From Hyunsoonleella aquatilis (GTDB lineage: Bacteria > Bacteroidota > Bacteroidia > Flavobacteriales > Flavobacteriaceae), in NCBI RefSeq assembly GCF_014270105.1, contig NZ_JACNMF010000002.1, forward strand, positions 725,923-789,922: DNA of 64,000 nt. Reading direction: 5' to 3'. A program made the position numbers and the translations under genes. The notes under the pieces are model-generated. The model was not told where the DNA came from, made no database searches, and saw nothing but the letters and a program-made list of their open reading frames with translations. This document shows positions 46,236-54,823 of the stretch, piece after piece (the stretch's first letter is position 1; every line of letters starts with the position of its first letter).

Positions 46236-47546
46236 TTACCAAATGGTCACCTTCTTATGTGTTTTAATGTAGTCCGGGTCGATTACGATTCCCAATCCAG
46301 AACCAGTGGGAACCTTTATTATTCCGTCTTCGCTTGAGAAGGGCTCAGTCTTGCTTTCTATCGGTATCGAATTCCTGTTGCCATCCTTGGTGGCGAAAAG
46401 TTTAAACTCGTGATACTTGCCGGCATTCGGACAAGCTGATACGAAATGTAGCATATACAAAAAGCCCAGTCCCCCCGTCGTCATATGTGGAACAATCGGT
46501 CTTCCGACTACCTCTGCCATCCTAGCAACCTGCATCGATCGAATCAATCCTCCGAAATACATATTATCCGGCTGATAAATATCAAATGCATCGTTGGCTA
46601 TTAGCCAACGAAAAGCACGCATCCGGAATTCTTCCTCTCCTCCCGCCATCTTAATATTGAGGGCTTTAGCTACTTCGACCTGCTCATCATACCAGTCCCA
46701 CGGCACCGGCTCCTCATAAAAATAATAATTGTATTCTTCCAGTATCCGCCCGATTCTGATAGCCTCCTTCGGAGAATAGGACCCATTTCCATCAAGCATC
46801 AATACCATATCGTCTCCAAATCTTTCGCGCGTCATTTTAATAAGTTTTTCCGTCTGTCCGGGAGCATTGTCTGCATCCGTACCTAACTGGTTACCAACAC
46901 CACCCCTAATCTTGATGGCTTTGGCCTTGCTCTCCTCATGGTCTAATGCAACCAAATCCAGCGATTCTTCTGGTGTCATCTTACGCAGTTCTTTGTATCT
47001 AGACCCTTGATATATAGATACATAAGGATTATGAATATCTCCAATAAGCTGACCTATAGGCTTTCCAGAAAGATTGCCCATCATGTCTAAAATGGCCAGT
47101 TCGAGGGTTGCGATATGAACATTCTTAGGCACTCCACAGCTTTTAGCGCCAGGTTCTGCAAGCTTAAATATGAGCTGATCCAGATTACGAGCGTCCTTAC
47201 CAACACATTGGTCTATGAATTGCCTCATAACAGGCCAGCTATGACGGCTAATATTAGGATGTCCCACGGAAATCCCTTCGGCTCCTTCCGAAGATCTTAC
47301 ACGGCAGAGAAAGTTATTGCGATCCTTAAGGAAATCTATACTTTCAATGACTACAGGAGAGGAGAATAATTCCCTCTTAAACACCGGTTTTTTTAATGCT
47401 TCATCCAAGGCTACGTATCTTTCCTTGCCATTTGGCGATAATCCCTGTGATGTTTTTGGGTTAGCACAGGAACTAAAAGGCATAGCTGTGGTGGCCAGCC
47501 CACCAGCGATAGAATTCGAAATAAACTTACGTCTGCTGATTTTCAT
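46236..47546 (-). CDS. Enolase-superfamily (mandelate racemase/muconate lactonising) enzyme with Tat signal
   Basis: A 436-residue protein whose N-terminus carries a twin-arginine signal (SRRKFISNSIAGGLATTAM) with a possible lipobox just after it (FSSC). The catalytic barrel has KIRGG as the base motif, and the metal ligands are in MLDGNGSY, FYEEPVPW and GGEEEFR. Known relatives dehydrate acid sugars such as galactarate or mannonate, or racemise. No sugar-transport or catabolic gene is beside it. A degenerate region on one side suggests an acquired islet. Confidence 0.82.
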   Translation of the reverse strand: MKISRRKFISNSIAGGLATTAMPFSSCANPKTSQGLSPNGKERYVALDEALKKPVFKRELFSSPVVIESIDFLKDRNNFLCRVRSSEGAEGISVGHPNISRHSWPVMRQFIDQCVGKDARNLDQLIFKLAEPGAKSCGVPKNVHIATLELAILDMMGNLSGKPIGQLIGDIHNPYVSIYQGSRYKELRKMTPEESLDLVALDHEESKAKAIKIRGGVGNQLGTDADNAPGQTEKLIKMTRERFGDDMVLMLDGNGSYSPKEAIRIGRILEEYNYYFYEEPVPWDWYDEQVEVAKALNIKMAGGEEEFRMRAFRWLIANDAFDIYQPDNMYFGGLIRSMQVARMAEVVGRPIVPHMTTGGLGFLYMLHFVSACPNAGKYHEFKLFATKDGNRNSIPIESKTEPFSSEDGIIKVPTGSGLGIVIDPDYIKTHKKVTIW

Positions 47547-47724
47547 AGTTTAGTTGTTTTAGTCCTATAAAAATAAAAAAAATGCCATTGATAAATGTAT
47601 GAAGGGGATTCTCAATGATGAGCCATAGCTTAATCTCACCTTGATCGCTAGTTGTTTGTAAAATGGGGTATTAAAATTTCAATTAATCTACCAAAGCAGG
47701 TAAAAACACATGTGGATTTAGGCT

Positions 47725-48408
47725 CTAAAACATCACCACAGCCCCCAAAACCAGCATACTTTGATTGCCTTTAAATCGGGCATCACCTCCCAAAGTGTCC
47801 AAGCCTTCTCTTTCCAACTTGTTTAAAATATTGGTAAAGCCATAAATGTACTGGGCCTTTAGCTTAAAGTTTTTAATACCTGCGGATGCACCCACAACAC
47901 CGTTAAAATTAAATTGGGAAATATTAGTGATTTCCTGTGCCGACAACCTGATGTAGTTTTGGACGTAATAGCCTTCTTGGCCGTCGTCCTTAAATTCCAG
48001 TTCACCATTGTATTGCACCATTGGGCCAACATCAATGGTAAAGTGGTTCTTTACGACCTTAATGTGCATCAACATCGCTACCTGCGCAGCAAACATTTTA
48101 TAGTTGATGAATTCCTCCTGCGTACTCACCAGTGCCGGCCTTCCTAAAATATCAATATTGTTTTCGGAGAGTTGCATGCCAAAACTGATGTTATACCATC
48201 GTAACGGAATATCCACTGTTGCCGAAATGCCGCCCAAAAAACCATTGGCTTTTGAAGTGGTAAAATTATCGGTAGAAATATCAAATTGGGTGAGGCCGCC
48301 AAAGATGCTAAACCCATTGGTAACAGGGTAATTACCACGTTGTGCCCTGGAGCTTGTAACAAAACTAAGGGAAATGGCTACTAATAGGATAAGTTGTATC
48401 TTTTTCAT
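47725..48408 (-). CDS. Outer-membrane beta-barrel-like protein
   Basis: A 227-residue protein with a signal peptide (residues 1-21, ending SSRAQ). The rest alternates hydrophobic and polar residues in long strands, with aromatic girdle residues and a C-terminal MLVLGAVVMF ending in Phe, as in outer-membrane beta-barrels. I do not recognise a specific family. The ATG at 48408 is used because it starts the signal peptide and lies 22 bases from a -7 box. It is divergent from the SPFH gene. Confidence 0.7.
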   Translation of the reverse strand: MKKIQLILLVAISLSFVTSSRAQRGNYPVTNGFSIFGGLTQFDISTDNFTTSKANGFLGGISATVDIPLRWYNISFGMQLSENNIDILGRPALVSTQEEFINYKMFAAQVAMLMHIKVVKNHFTIDVGPMVQYNGELEFKDDGQEGYYVQNYIRLSAQEITNISQFNFNGVVGASAGIKNFKLKAQYIYGFTNILNKLEREGLDTLGGDARFKGNQSMLVLGAVVMF

Positions 48409-48430
48409 GTGATTTTTAGGGGTCTGTGCG

Positions 48431-48438
48431 CAAATATA
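48431..48438 (-). promoter_or_regulatory. -7 box TATATTTG for the beta-barrel-like gene
   Basis: Leftward reading gives TATATTTG, matching TAnnTTTG, 22 bases upstream of the ATG at 48408. A TTTAAA sequence sits near the -33 position instead of TTTG. Confidence 0.45.
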
Positions 48439-48484
48439 ACTTAAATTAGTAATCCGATATTTTAAACCGTTAAAAAACATTGAT

Positions 48485-49408
48485 ATGAGTTTCTTCGTTA
48501 TTCCATTTATTTTTCTGGGGTTAATCATTTTAATCTCGTCCTTCTTTATAGTAAAACAACAAACTGCCGCAATTATTGAACGCTTTGGAAGATTTCAAAG
48601 TATCCGTCATTCTGGCCTACAGCTAAAAATTCCTTTAGTAGACCGAATTGCAGGGAAGTTAAGCCTTAAAATACAGCAATTGGATGTCATTATTGAAACT
48701 AAAACTTTGGATGATGTGTTTGTGCGCCTAAAGGTGTCCGTGCAGTATAAAGTTATCCGAGATAAAGTATATGATGCGTTTTATAAACTGGATTATCCAC
48801 ATGACCAAATTACCTCTTATGTATTTGACGTGGTGCGTGCAGAGGTGCCAAAAATGAAGCTGGATGATGTGTTTGTTAGAAAAGATGATATCGCTATAGC
48901 GGTAAAGGCTGAATTAAACGATGCCATGATGGATTATGGATATGACATCATTAAAACGCTGGTTACAGACATTGACCCAGACGCTCAGGTAAAAGAGGCC
49001 ATGAACCGCATTAATGCTTCGGAACGCGAAAAGATTGCCGCCCAGTTTGAAGGAGATGCACAGCGTATTTTAATTGTTGAAAAGGCAAAAGCCGAAGCCG
49101 AAAGTAAGCGTTTACAAGGGCAAGGTATAGCTGATCAGCGACGAGAAATTGCGCGCGGACTGGAAGAGTCGGTCGAAGTATTGAACCGAGTTGGCATTAA
49201 TAGCCAAGAGGCTTCTGCACTTATTGTAGTGACACAACATTACGATACCTTGCAGGCACTGGGCGAGGAAACCAATAGTAATTTGATTTTACTGCCCAAT
49301 GCACCACAAGCTGGAAGCAATATGTTAAATGATATGGTAGCCAGTTTTACGGCCAGTAACCAAATTGGTGAGGCCATGAAAAGTGCAAATAAAAAGACGG
49401 ACAAGTAA
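48485..49408 (+). CDS. SPFH/Band 7 family protein (stomatin/QmcA-like)
   Basis: A 307-residue membrane-associated protein with one N-terminal transmembrane helix (residues 3-24) and an SPFH domain starting IVKQQTAAIIERFGRFQSIRHSGLQLKIPLVDRI. A long Glu/Ala/Lys-rich coiled coil follows (residues 175-235, with EREKIAAQFEGDAQR and AKAEAESKRLQGQGIADQRR), which drives oligomerisation into membrane rings. It lies outside any operon; a bidirectional terminator follows. Confidence 0.88.
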   Translation: MSFFVIPFIFLGLIILISSFFIVKQQTAAIIERFGRFQSIRHSGLQLKIPLVDRIAGKLSLKIQQLDVIIETKTLDDVFVRLKVSVQYKVIRDKVYDAFYKLDYPHDQITSYVFDVVRAEVPKMKLDDVFVRKDDIAIAVKAELNDAMMDYGYDIIKTLVTDIDPDAQVKEAMNRINASEREKIAAQFEGDAQRILIVEKAKAEAESKRLQGQGIADQRREIARGLEESVEVLNRVGINSQEASALIVVTQHYDTLQALGEETNSNLILLPNAPQAGSNMLNDMVASFTASNQIGEAMKSANKKTDK

Positions 49409-49428
49409 CTATCCGTAAATACAAATTG

Positions 49429-49456
49429 AAAAAGCCCCAAAAACAGGGGCTTTTAT
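49429..49456. terminator. Bidirectional terminator after the SPFH gene
   Basis: AAAAGCCCC at 49430-49438 and GGGGCTTTT at 49446-49454 form a perfect 9-bp stem with a seven-base loop, with A-rich and T-rich sides. It lies between two convergent genes and can serve both. Confidence 0.88.
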
Positions 49457-49461
49457 TATCT

Positions 49462-49833
49462 TTAGTCGTTAACAACTACTTTATCCGAAGCTTTGTTTTT
49501 TCGATATTTAGCAACTTTTGTATTGCCATCTTCGGATTCCTTTTGCCAAGGCTTGTAATTTTTAAATGCTGGCCCTCTTAATTTCATGCGCTCAGAATTT
49601 GAAGCCACTTGGGTGTATTTCTTTTCGGAATCATTTTGCCAAGGCTTGTAATTCTTATAAGCTGGGCCTTTCAATTGTGTGTGGTTGCTTACAGTGTAAG
49701 CTGTTGCTGGCTCAGCTTTATGTTGCCAAGGTTTATAATTCTTGTACGCTGGGCCCTTAAGATCTTTTCTCTGCTGTGCAAATGCTCCAACAGCTATAAA
49801 AACTAATGCTAAAGTAAAAATTAGGTTTTTCAT
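49462..49833 (-). CDS. Small exported protein with three GPAYKNYKPWQ repeats
   Basis: A 123-residue secreted protein with a clear signal peptide (residues 1-19, ending GAFAQ). The mature part has three copies of an 11-residue motif, GPAYKNYKPWQ (third copy GPAFKNYKPWQ), spaced about 29-30 residues apart. The linkers are charged and lack predicted fold. I know no named domain for it. ATG at 49833 is used because it starts the signal peptide; an upstream in-frame start would put it inside. It lies between the SPFH gene and a two-component system. Confidence 0.75.
   Translation of the reverse strand: MKNLIFTLALVFIAVGAFAQQRKDLKGPAYKNYKPWQHKAEPATAYTVSNHTQLKGPAYKNYKPWQNDSEKKYTQVASNSERMKLRGPAFKNYKPWQKESEDGNTKVAKYRKNKASDKVVVND
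49477..49775. repeat. Three DNA repeats encoding GPAYKNYKPWQ
   Basis: Three 33-36 bp copies, each encoding the motif from LKGPA to PWQ, are spaced about 90 bases apart. They differ at several third positions and one amino acid, so they are not recent duplications. They are wholly inside the repeat-protein gene. Confidence 0.75.
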
Positions 49834-49910
49834 AACGCTTCCATATTTTGATTTATGTAAAAATAGCACCATTACACCCGTTTTGGGTATACATAAAATC
49901 CCTGATTTTG

Positions 49911-49930
49911 TATCCGTATTTATACGGATA
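49911..49930. repeat. Palindrome upstream of the repeat-protein gene
   Basis: TATCCGTAT (49911-49919) and ATACGGATA (49922-49930) are perfect 9-bp arms separated by two bases. It lies 78 bases upstream of the repeat-protein start and may be a binding site for a dimeric regulator, for instance the LuxR-type regulator encoded beside it, or an mRNA hairpin. Confidence 0.45.
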
Positions 49931-50038
49931 TTGGAGTATAACTCCCTATATTTTAAATGATTAAAAATGAGTTAAGAAATAGGTCTTGACTGCACTCGAC
50001 CTACCAAGAAGCGAAGTTACTTTTGTATTGAAAACGGT

Positions 50039-50671
50039 CTAAATCAACTTTAACTTTACTGCTTTTTTGATAAGTTGTGCCGTATTTTTTACATCCAATT
50101 TTTTGATAATGTTAGCCCGATGGGTTTCTATAGTCCTTGTGCTTACATAAAGTTTCTCGGCAATTTCCTTGGTGGTAAGTCCTCCCGAAATGAGTTCCAA
50201 AACCTCTGTTTCCTTGCTGGATAAAATGTTCTCCCCCAAGGTGCTTTCGGACATGTAGTCGATCATCTTTTCAGAAATTGAAGGACTGAAATACTTTTTT
50301 CCTTGGCTAACAAGGCGAAGCGTTTTTATCAATTCTTCCTGATCGGTATTTTTCAAAAGATAGCTGTAAGCACCCTTTTTGGCGCAGGAAGCAATATAGT
50401 TGCCCTCATCGTGCATGGATATGATAATCGGCTTAATTTTGGAATTAACATCCTTTATACGATTAAGCACCTCAAAACCATCCATATTGGGCATGGTGAT
50501 ATCCAGCAAAACCACGTCGATATCGGAATTGGTTTTAATATAAGCCATAAATTCCTCGCCGTCGCTCACCATCCGAACCACTTCCACATCATCATATTTT
50601 TTGAGCAGTTCTTTGAGCCCGTTTCTAAACAACTCGTGGTCGTCAGCTATTACTGTTTTTATGGTTCTCAT
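50039..50671 (-). CDS. LuxR/NarL-type response regulator
   Basis: A 210-residue two-domain regulator. The receiver domain has the acidic pocket (IADDHELF) and the phosphorylated aspartate at Asp57 (VVLLDITMPNMDG), and the C-terminal helix-turn-helix has LSSKETEVLELISGGLTTKEIAEKLYVSTRTIETHRANI. Its start overlaps the end of the kinase gene by 29 bases, so the pair is coupled. The target genes are not in evidence; the palindrome at 49911 is the nearest candidate. Confidence 0.94.
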   Translation of the reverse strand: MRTIKTVIADDHELFRNGLKELLKKYDDVEVVRMVSDGEEFMAYIKTNSDIDVVLLDITMPNMDGFEVLNRIKDVNSKIKPIIISMHDEGNYIASCAKKGAYSYLLKNTDQEELIKTLRLVSQGKKYFSPSISEKMIDYMSESTLGENILSSKETEVLELISGGLTTKEIAEKLYVSTRTIETHRANIIKKLDVKNTAQLIKKAVKLKLI

Positions 50672-52274
50672 TTTCTATTGGTAATTCAATTTCGAAGGTT
50701 GTGCTTTTTACTTTTGAATTGATCTTAATTTTACCATTGCAAATCTCAACCCTCTCCTTAATGTTGATAATCCCGGAGCCAAGCGTTACTTTTTTCAAAT
50801 TAAACCCTTTTCCATCGTCAAAATAAAACAGAGATATAAAATCATCAAATTCAGAAAGCGTAATTCTGATATTCTTCGCTTTGGCATGTTTTAGGGTATT
50901 GTTAACCAATTCTTGGGTTATCCTAAAGATATGGATTTCCTGTTGTTTCGTTATATTACTTTTTTTTCTTTTTAAAAGGTCTTCAAAAACAATCGAAACT
51001 TCCGAAGCCTTTTTTACACTGTCACAAAAGTTCTTAAGCGCTGCCCCAACTCCAAAATCGTCCATAATTGATGGCATTAAAGCATTGGACATGATTCGGA
51101 TTTCTGAAATGGTATCATCCACCATTTTTCGCATTTCCAAACGTTGTTTATTGTCGGCCACATTGTTGTCAATATAAAATTTCAATGATGTTAAAAGGGG
51201 CCCCAAACCATCATGAAGCTCGCGTGAAAGTCTTTGCCTCTCGTTTTCTAGACCATCCACCAATTGGCGCTTAGTATTTATACGGCTTCTATTTTCGTTA
51301 GCTCTGAATTCCTTCAGCTTGTCTCTCATTTTAATCAAACTCTTGCCTAATGCATCATTCGCGCTTTTTGGTGCATAGGTTGTGTTTAGGTTCATTTCTC
51401 CAATGTCCTCCGAAAAACTAACAGCCCCTTTCAAGGATTTTTTTAGCTGGTCCAAAGCTTCAAACATTTCTTTAATTTCATTGGAATTTATATTGAATTC
51501 ATTCGTGTCATCATAGTGCCCCTCCGCCATAACTTTTAGACTGCTTTTCATGCCCAAAATTGGATTGGCAATGATTTTTGTTAGAAACAAAGACAGTAAA
51601 ATAGCCGTTCCCATAATTAAAAACATCAGCATAAACAACCTCTTTTTTAAGCTGATCAATGGTGCTTCCACCTCATCTTTATCAATCTCGGATAAAATGG
51701 CCAATTTAAGATTTGAGATTTCGATGGGGCCATATACCCCATAAACATCAATGCCCCTATAGTCCTTGTAAAGGCCCTTTCCCGTTTTTCCGTTTAAAGC
51801 ATTTGTCACCCCAGTGGTTTTCACAATAATGTCATGTGGTGTAGAGTCCTTAAAAAACCGTGACTGAGAACGCATCCTGAAGTTATCACCTACCAGATAA
51901 GATTCCCCAGTTTCACCCATTCCGGTACGCTCCAGTAAAATGTTCAATATTTTACTGTACGGTATGCTAGATACTCTGATATCATCATTTTCTGCTTCAA
52001 CCAACCCTATGGTGAACTGTTGATTTTTATCGAATATTGTTAAATCATAGATCCCCGTTTCTAAACTAGTTTTTGGAAAATCCATGCCCAAACTATCTGT
52101 CAATGACATTGTATTGGGGGCATCCATAAAATTACTCCATTCCGATTGGATTAGCTTTTCAACTTGATTTTGCTTGAGTGTTTTTATCGAATTTAACTGC
52201 TGCAGAATCCTACTTTGTAGCACCTCGGAAAATTGGCTGTAAAAGGTTATGGATAGCACAATGACTACCAACAA
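50643..52274 (-). CDS. Sensor histidine kinase (HisKA_3 type) with extracytoplasmic sensor domain
   Basis: A kinase of about 543 residues: an N-terminal transmembrane helix, a periplasmic Cache-like sensor domain (residues about 25-200, with GMGETGESYLVGD), a second helix (about 205-230), a HAMP linker, then NERQRLSRELHDGLGPLL with the phosphorylated His and a HATPase domain with FYFDDGKGFNL. No ATG or GTG precedes TTG at 52274, though the hydrophobic helix extends nine to ten residues further upstream to a stop at 52332. A non-standard start (such as ATA at 52301 or ATC at 52319) therefore seems likely. Confidence 0.9.
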   Translation of the reverse strand: MLVVIVLSITFYSQFSEVLQSRILQQLNSIKTLKQNQVEKLIQSEWSNFMDAPNTMSLTDSLGMDFPKTSLETGIYDLTIFDKNQQFTIGLVEAENDDIRVSSIPYSKILNILLERTGMGETGESYLVGDNFRMRSQSRFFKDSTPHDIIVKTTGVTNALNGKTGKGLYKDYRGIDVYGVYGPIEISNLKLAILSEIDKDEVEAPLISLKKRLFMLMFLIMGTAILLSLFLTKIIANPILGMKSSLKVMAEGHYDDTNEFNINSNEIKEMFEALDQLKKSLKGAVSFSEDIGEMNLNTTYAPKSANDALGKSLIKMRDKLKEFRANENRSRINTKRQLVDGLENERQRLSRELHDGLGPLLTSLKFYIDNNVADNKQRLEMRKMVDDTISEIRIMSNALMPSIMDDFGVGAALKNFCDSVKKASEVSIVFEDLLKRKKSNITKQQEIHIFRITQELVNNTLKHAKAKNIRITLSEFDDFISLFYFDDGKGFNLKKVTLGSGIINIKERVEICNGKIKINSKVKSTTFEIELPIENENHKNSNS

Positions 52275-52353
52275 GACAAGGCCGTTAATAATGACTAATA
52301 TGAGCGATTTTAGGCTGATACGGGTTCTTCTTTATCCTGTGAAACACTTATAT

Positions 52354-52361
52354 CAAATATA
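52354..52361 (-). promoter_or_regulatory. -7 box TATATTTG upstream of the histidine kinase
   Basis: Leftward reading gives TATATTTG, a perfect TAnnTTTG match. It implies that transcription starts near 52346, so the kinase start codon must lie between there and 52274. Confidence 0.45.
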
Positions 52362-52408
52362 ATACAAAAGAAAGGATAGAAGATTGGATGTCCGGATTGT
52401 GAAACAAT

Positions 52409-52909
52409 TTAAAGCTTACGCAACTCCTGCTTTTCTTCCTTTGGCTCCTCCTCTTTTTCATTATTGATGCTACCCGGAAAAGTGAGCGAAGTGCTAGCAA
52501 AAGTACTTCCAAAATTAATGTTGGCATAGTATACTTGGCTAACGGCATCCTCTACTTGGTGCTCCGACAATTCTTTTAAAGGGTGAATAAAAACCGACCA
52601 TAACACGCCGTCTGAAACCGCATACTTTACATCCAAAGCCGTATGGAAATTGGCCACTAAGGCGGCTTTAAAAAGTTCTTCGCTTACGGTATTTGAGTCT
52701 GCAATAGGTGAAATAATGCGCATTCTATTATGGTTGGTGTCCGTGATGCACATTAAGGGTACCTCCTTAATATAAAACCGCCATGCTCCACTTTGTCCTT
52801 GAATAGAATCGCTTACTGATGTGTATATTTCCTGAAGTTTGTCGTTGTTCATGTTTTGAGACAAGCCTAAAAATGGTAACATTAAAAAGAAAATAATCGA
52901 GGTTTTCAT
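52409..52909 (-). CDS. Exported protein of unknown function
   Basis: A 166-residue protein with a signal peptide (residues 1-17, ending FLGLSQ). The mature protein is a mixed alpha/beta domain with conserved-looking CITDTNHNRMRIISPI and LWSVFIHPLKELSEHQVEDAV. Its C-terminus is an acidic Glu/Lys-rich tail. I do not recognise a family. It precedes the two-component genes in the same direction but has its own gap with a promoter box, so it may be separate. Confidence 0.7.
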   Translation of the reverse strand: MKTSIIFFLMLPFLGLSQNMNNDKLQEIYTSVSDSIQGQSGAWRFYIKEVPLMCITDTNHNRMRIISPIADSNTVSEELFKAALVANFHTALDVKYAVSDGVLWSVFIHPLKELSEHQVEDAVSQVYYANINFGSTFASTSLTFPGSINNEKEEEPKEEKQELRKL

Positions 52910-52968
52910 AATGCGAAGTTTATATAATGAGTCGAAATGTATTCGAAAAACTTAAGCGCTAACAATAA

Positions 52969-54120
52969 TTAAGCAAAAGGGTGGCGCTCTTCCCAGTCTT
53001 GGGAAGGGTTCATTAATTTAAAGACTTGTTTTAAAATGCCATTTAAAATGCTGTTAGTATGTTTTAAATACAGCACCATAGGCTCAGGTTTTGCGCCAAC
53101 GGAACTTTTGATTTCCATGGCGGTTCGAGCATAAACAATATGCTTAAACCCATGTTCTATTCCAAATTTTGCCATATCGTACAACATGTTTAAGTACAAT
53201 TGGTTGGGGTATTGGTGTTCGGTATCATAACCCAAAAAATAGGTTTCCAAATGGTCGTTATTCAAAATCAAACTAAAAAACCCGACAAGCTTCCCATGAA
53301 GATAATACCCAAACACTCTGAAATTTTCCTTTAGATGAAGTTTGTAGGTGTAAAAATGGTTTTCCGGAAGAATAAAGGTGTTGAACTTGGCATTATTGGA
53401 AACATTGAGGTACAACTGATGAAGTAATTTGGAGTTGGCCTTAATTGCCTCTAAATCCAATTCGTTACAAACTATACTATTCAGTTTTTTTCTCGCTCTT
53501 TTATAGCGGTCCCTGTACTTTTTGTTCATACAGGAAATATAATCTTTGTGCTCGCGCCAATTATCCCATACATCCATAATCATATTGGGCTGTACCGTTG
53601 CTCGGTGCAATTTTTCCTTTTGAAAAAGCTCAAGATGATTCATCCTGCTTTCCACGAAGAAATCCTTCGCCATCACCAACCGTATAGTTTTGCCCTGCTC
53701 TTTTTTAATACGTTTTTCCAGATCTGAAACACCTTTAAAAATCTGATCGTAAAACTCTGCAATCGATAATCTCCGGTTATTAAATCCCAGGCCATGTTGT
53801 CCCGTGTGTGTCATATTTCCCACCACCAAAATATTTCCCTTCAAAACTTTGGAAATATTATCCTTGAGAAATGTTTTAAGACACGACACTTTCGTATCCC
53901 TAAACATATCTTTGAGGTATAACTGTACGCGCTGAACCAGGGCAGTGCCAACCAGCTCGGAACCTTTAAATATGCCGATATAAAAAAGCGAAACATTGTC
54001 AGGAGGTGAAGTCTCTAGGGCTTTTAAGTAGCTAGACTGAAGAAAAATATCCTTTTTACTGAGGGCATCCCATTCCCCAGGGACATCATCAATAGTTGTA
54101 TAAATTTCGTGTCGTATCAA
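52969..54120 (-). CDS. GNAT-like acyl/aminoacyl transferase
   Basis: A 383-residue protein of the FemAB-like GNAT group. The C-terminal half (residues 200-340) has YKRARKKLNSIV, LPENHFYTYKLHLKENFRVFGYYLHGKLVGFFSLIL and YFLGYDTEHQYPNQLYLNMLYDMAKFG, the acetyl-CoA fold. The start is TTG; no ATG is upstream in frame. A terminator for the upstream gene ends only a few bases before this TTG. The substrate is not known; peptidoglycan or cell-envelope precursor modification is possible. Confidence 0.7.
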   Translation of the reverse strand: MIRHEIYTTIDDVPGEWDALSKKDIFLQSSYLKALETSPPDNVSLFYIGIFKGSELVGTALVQRVQLYLKDMFRDTKVSCLKTFLKDNISKVLKGNILVVGNMTHTGQHGLGFNNRRLSIAEFYDQIFKGVSDLEKRIKKEQGKTIRLVMAKDFFVESRMNHLELFQKEKLHRATVQPNMIMDVWDNWREHKDYISCMNKKYRDRYKRARKKLNSIVCNELDLEAIKANSKLLHQLYLNVSNNAKFNTFILPENHFYTYKLHLKENFRVFGYYLHGKLVGFFSLILNNDHLETYFLGYDTEHQYPNQLYLNMLYDMAKFGIEHGFKHIVYARTAMEIKSSVGAKPEPMVLYLKHTNSILNGILKQVFKLMNPSQDWEERHPFA

Positions 54121-54162
54121 TACAAAAAGAAAAAGACTGAAAGTTAAAAAGCTTCAGTCTTT
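54121..54162 (-). terminator. Terminator between the DUF1761 and GNAT genes
   Basis: AAAGACTGAA (54132-54141) pairs with TTCAGTCTTT (54153-54162). In leftward reading the second arm is followed by TTTTTC and TTTTTG runs, as a terminator for the DUF1761 gene. It ends just before the TTG start of the next gene, so that gene likely has another promoter or reads through. Confidence 0.75.
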
Positions 54163-54188
54163 AAATATGTTAAAAGTTTACAAAATAT

Positions 54189-54671
54189 TTACTGCCAACC
54201 ACAAATAATGGCTCCCATTACGGCCAAGGTTACCATCCAATAGCCACTATTGATAAGTATATACTTTGCGCTTTTTCGTTCGAACAAGGCATTAGTGCCC
54301 AAAATTGGTAAGGCTATAAAAATTCCTGCAAAAAACCCGTGTAGCGCCCCGTGTCCAAAGGTTCTATGGGCGGTTCCATAATCTGCCATAAAAGCATTAA
54401 AAGAAGGTAGCGCCCCTTCAACATCGCCACCAACCATTCCCATGGCTCCAATTTGGTGGACGGTTAACGACAGCATGCTCATGGCCAAAAGAATTGCGAA
54501 GACAAATGCCATAGCGAATATTTTGCCCATATTGGCACCTTTCATTTTTTCTTCGGACATCTCTGCCGCTTTCATCCAAGCGGTTCCAAATACTTTAGGA
54601 TTATACCAAATAAATCCCACCACAAGTGCGGAAATGGCGGCAACAAGAATTGCTAAAAAATTGATTTCCAT
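54189..54671 (-). CDS. DUF1761 family membrane protein
   Basis: A 160-residue protein with four hydrophobic segments. The N-terminus, FLAILVAAISALVVGFIWYNPKVFGTAWMKAA, has the GxxWYxPxxFG pattern of DUF1761, a family of small integral membrane proteins of unknown function. A conserved HGALHGFFAGIFIALP segment lies near residue 107. The gene is single, with a strong terminator. Confidence 0.85.
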   Translation of the reverse strand: MEINFLAILVAAISALVVGFIWYNPKVFGTAWMKAAEMSEEKMKGANMGKIFAMAFVFAILLAMSMLSLTVHQIGAMGMVGGDVEGALPSFNAFMADYGTAHRTFGHGALHGFFAGIFIALPILGTNALFERKSAKYILINSGYWMVTLAVMGAIICGWQ

Positions 54672-54823
54672 AATATCAAAAAGTTATAGTTAGTCTTTAA
54701 ATATAGCCAAAAAATAAACTGGAAGGCGCTTTTTAACGTTTTCGGGGTGCTAATCTGTCCCAAAAGCCCCTCTGTGAGCTTGGGTATGCTTTCAATTTTC
54801 CACACGTTGATCCAACGCCAAGA

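Noticed and set aside
46236..47546. Named sugar-acid dehydratase
   Set aside because: The metal-binding residues place it in the enolase superfamily, but substrate assignment needs context that is missing, so no gene symbol is given.
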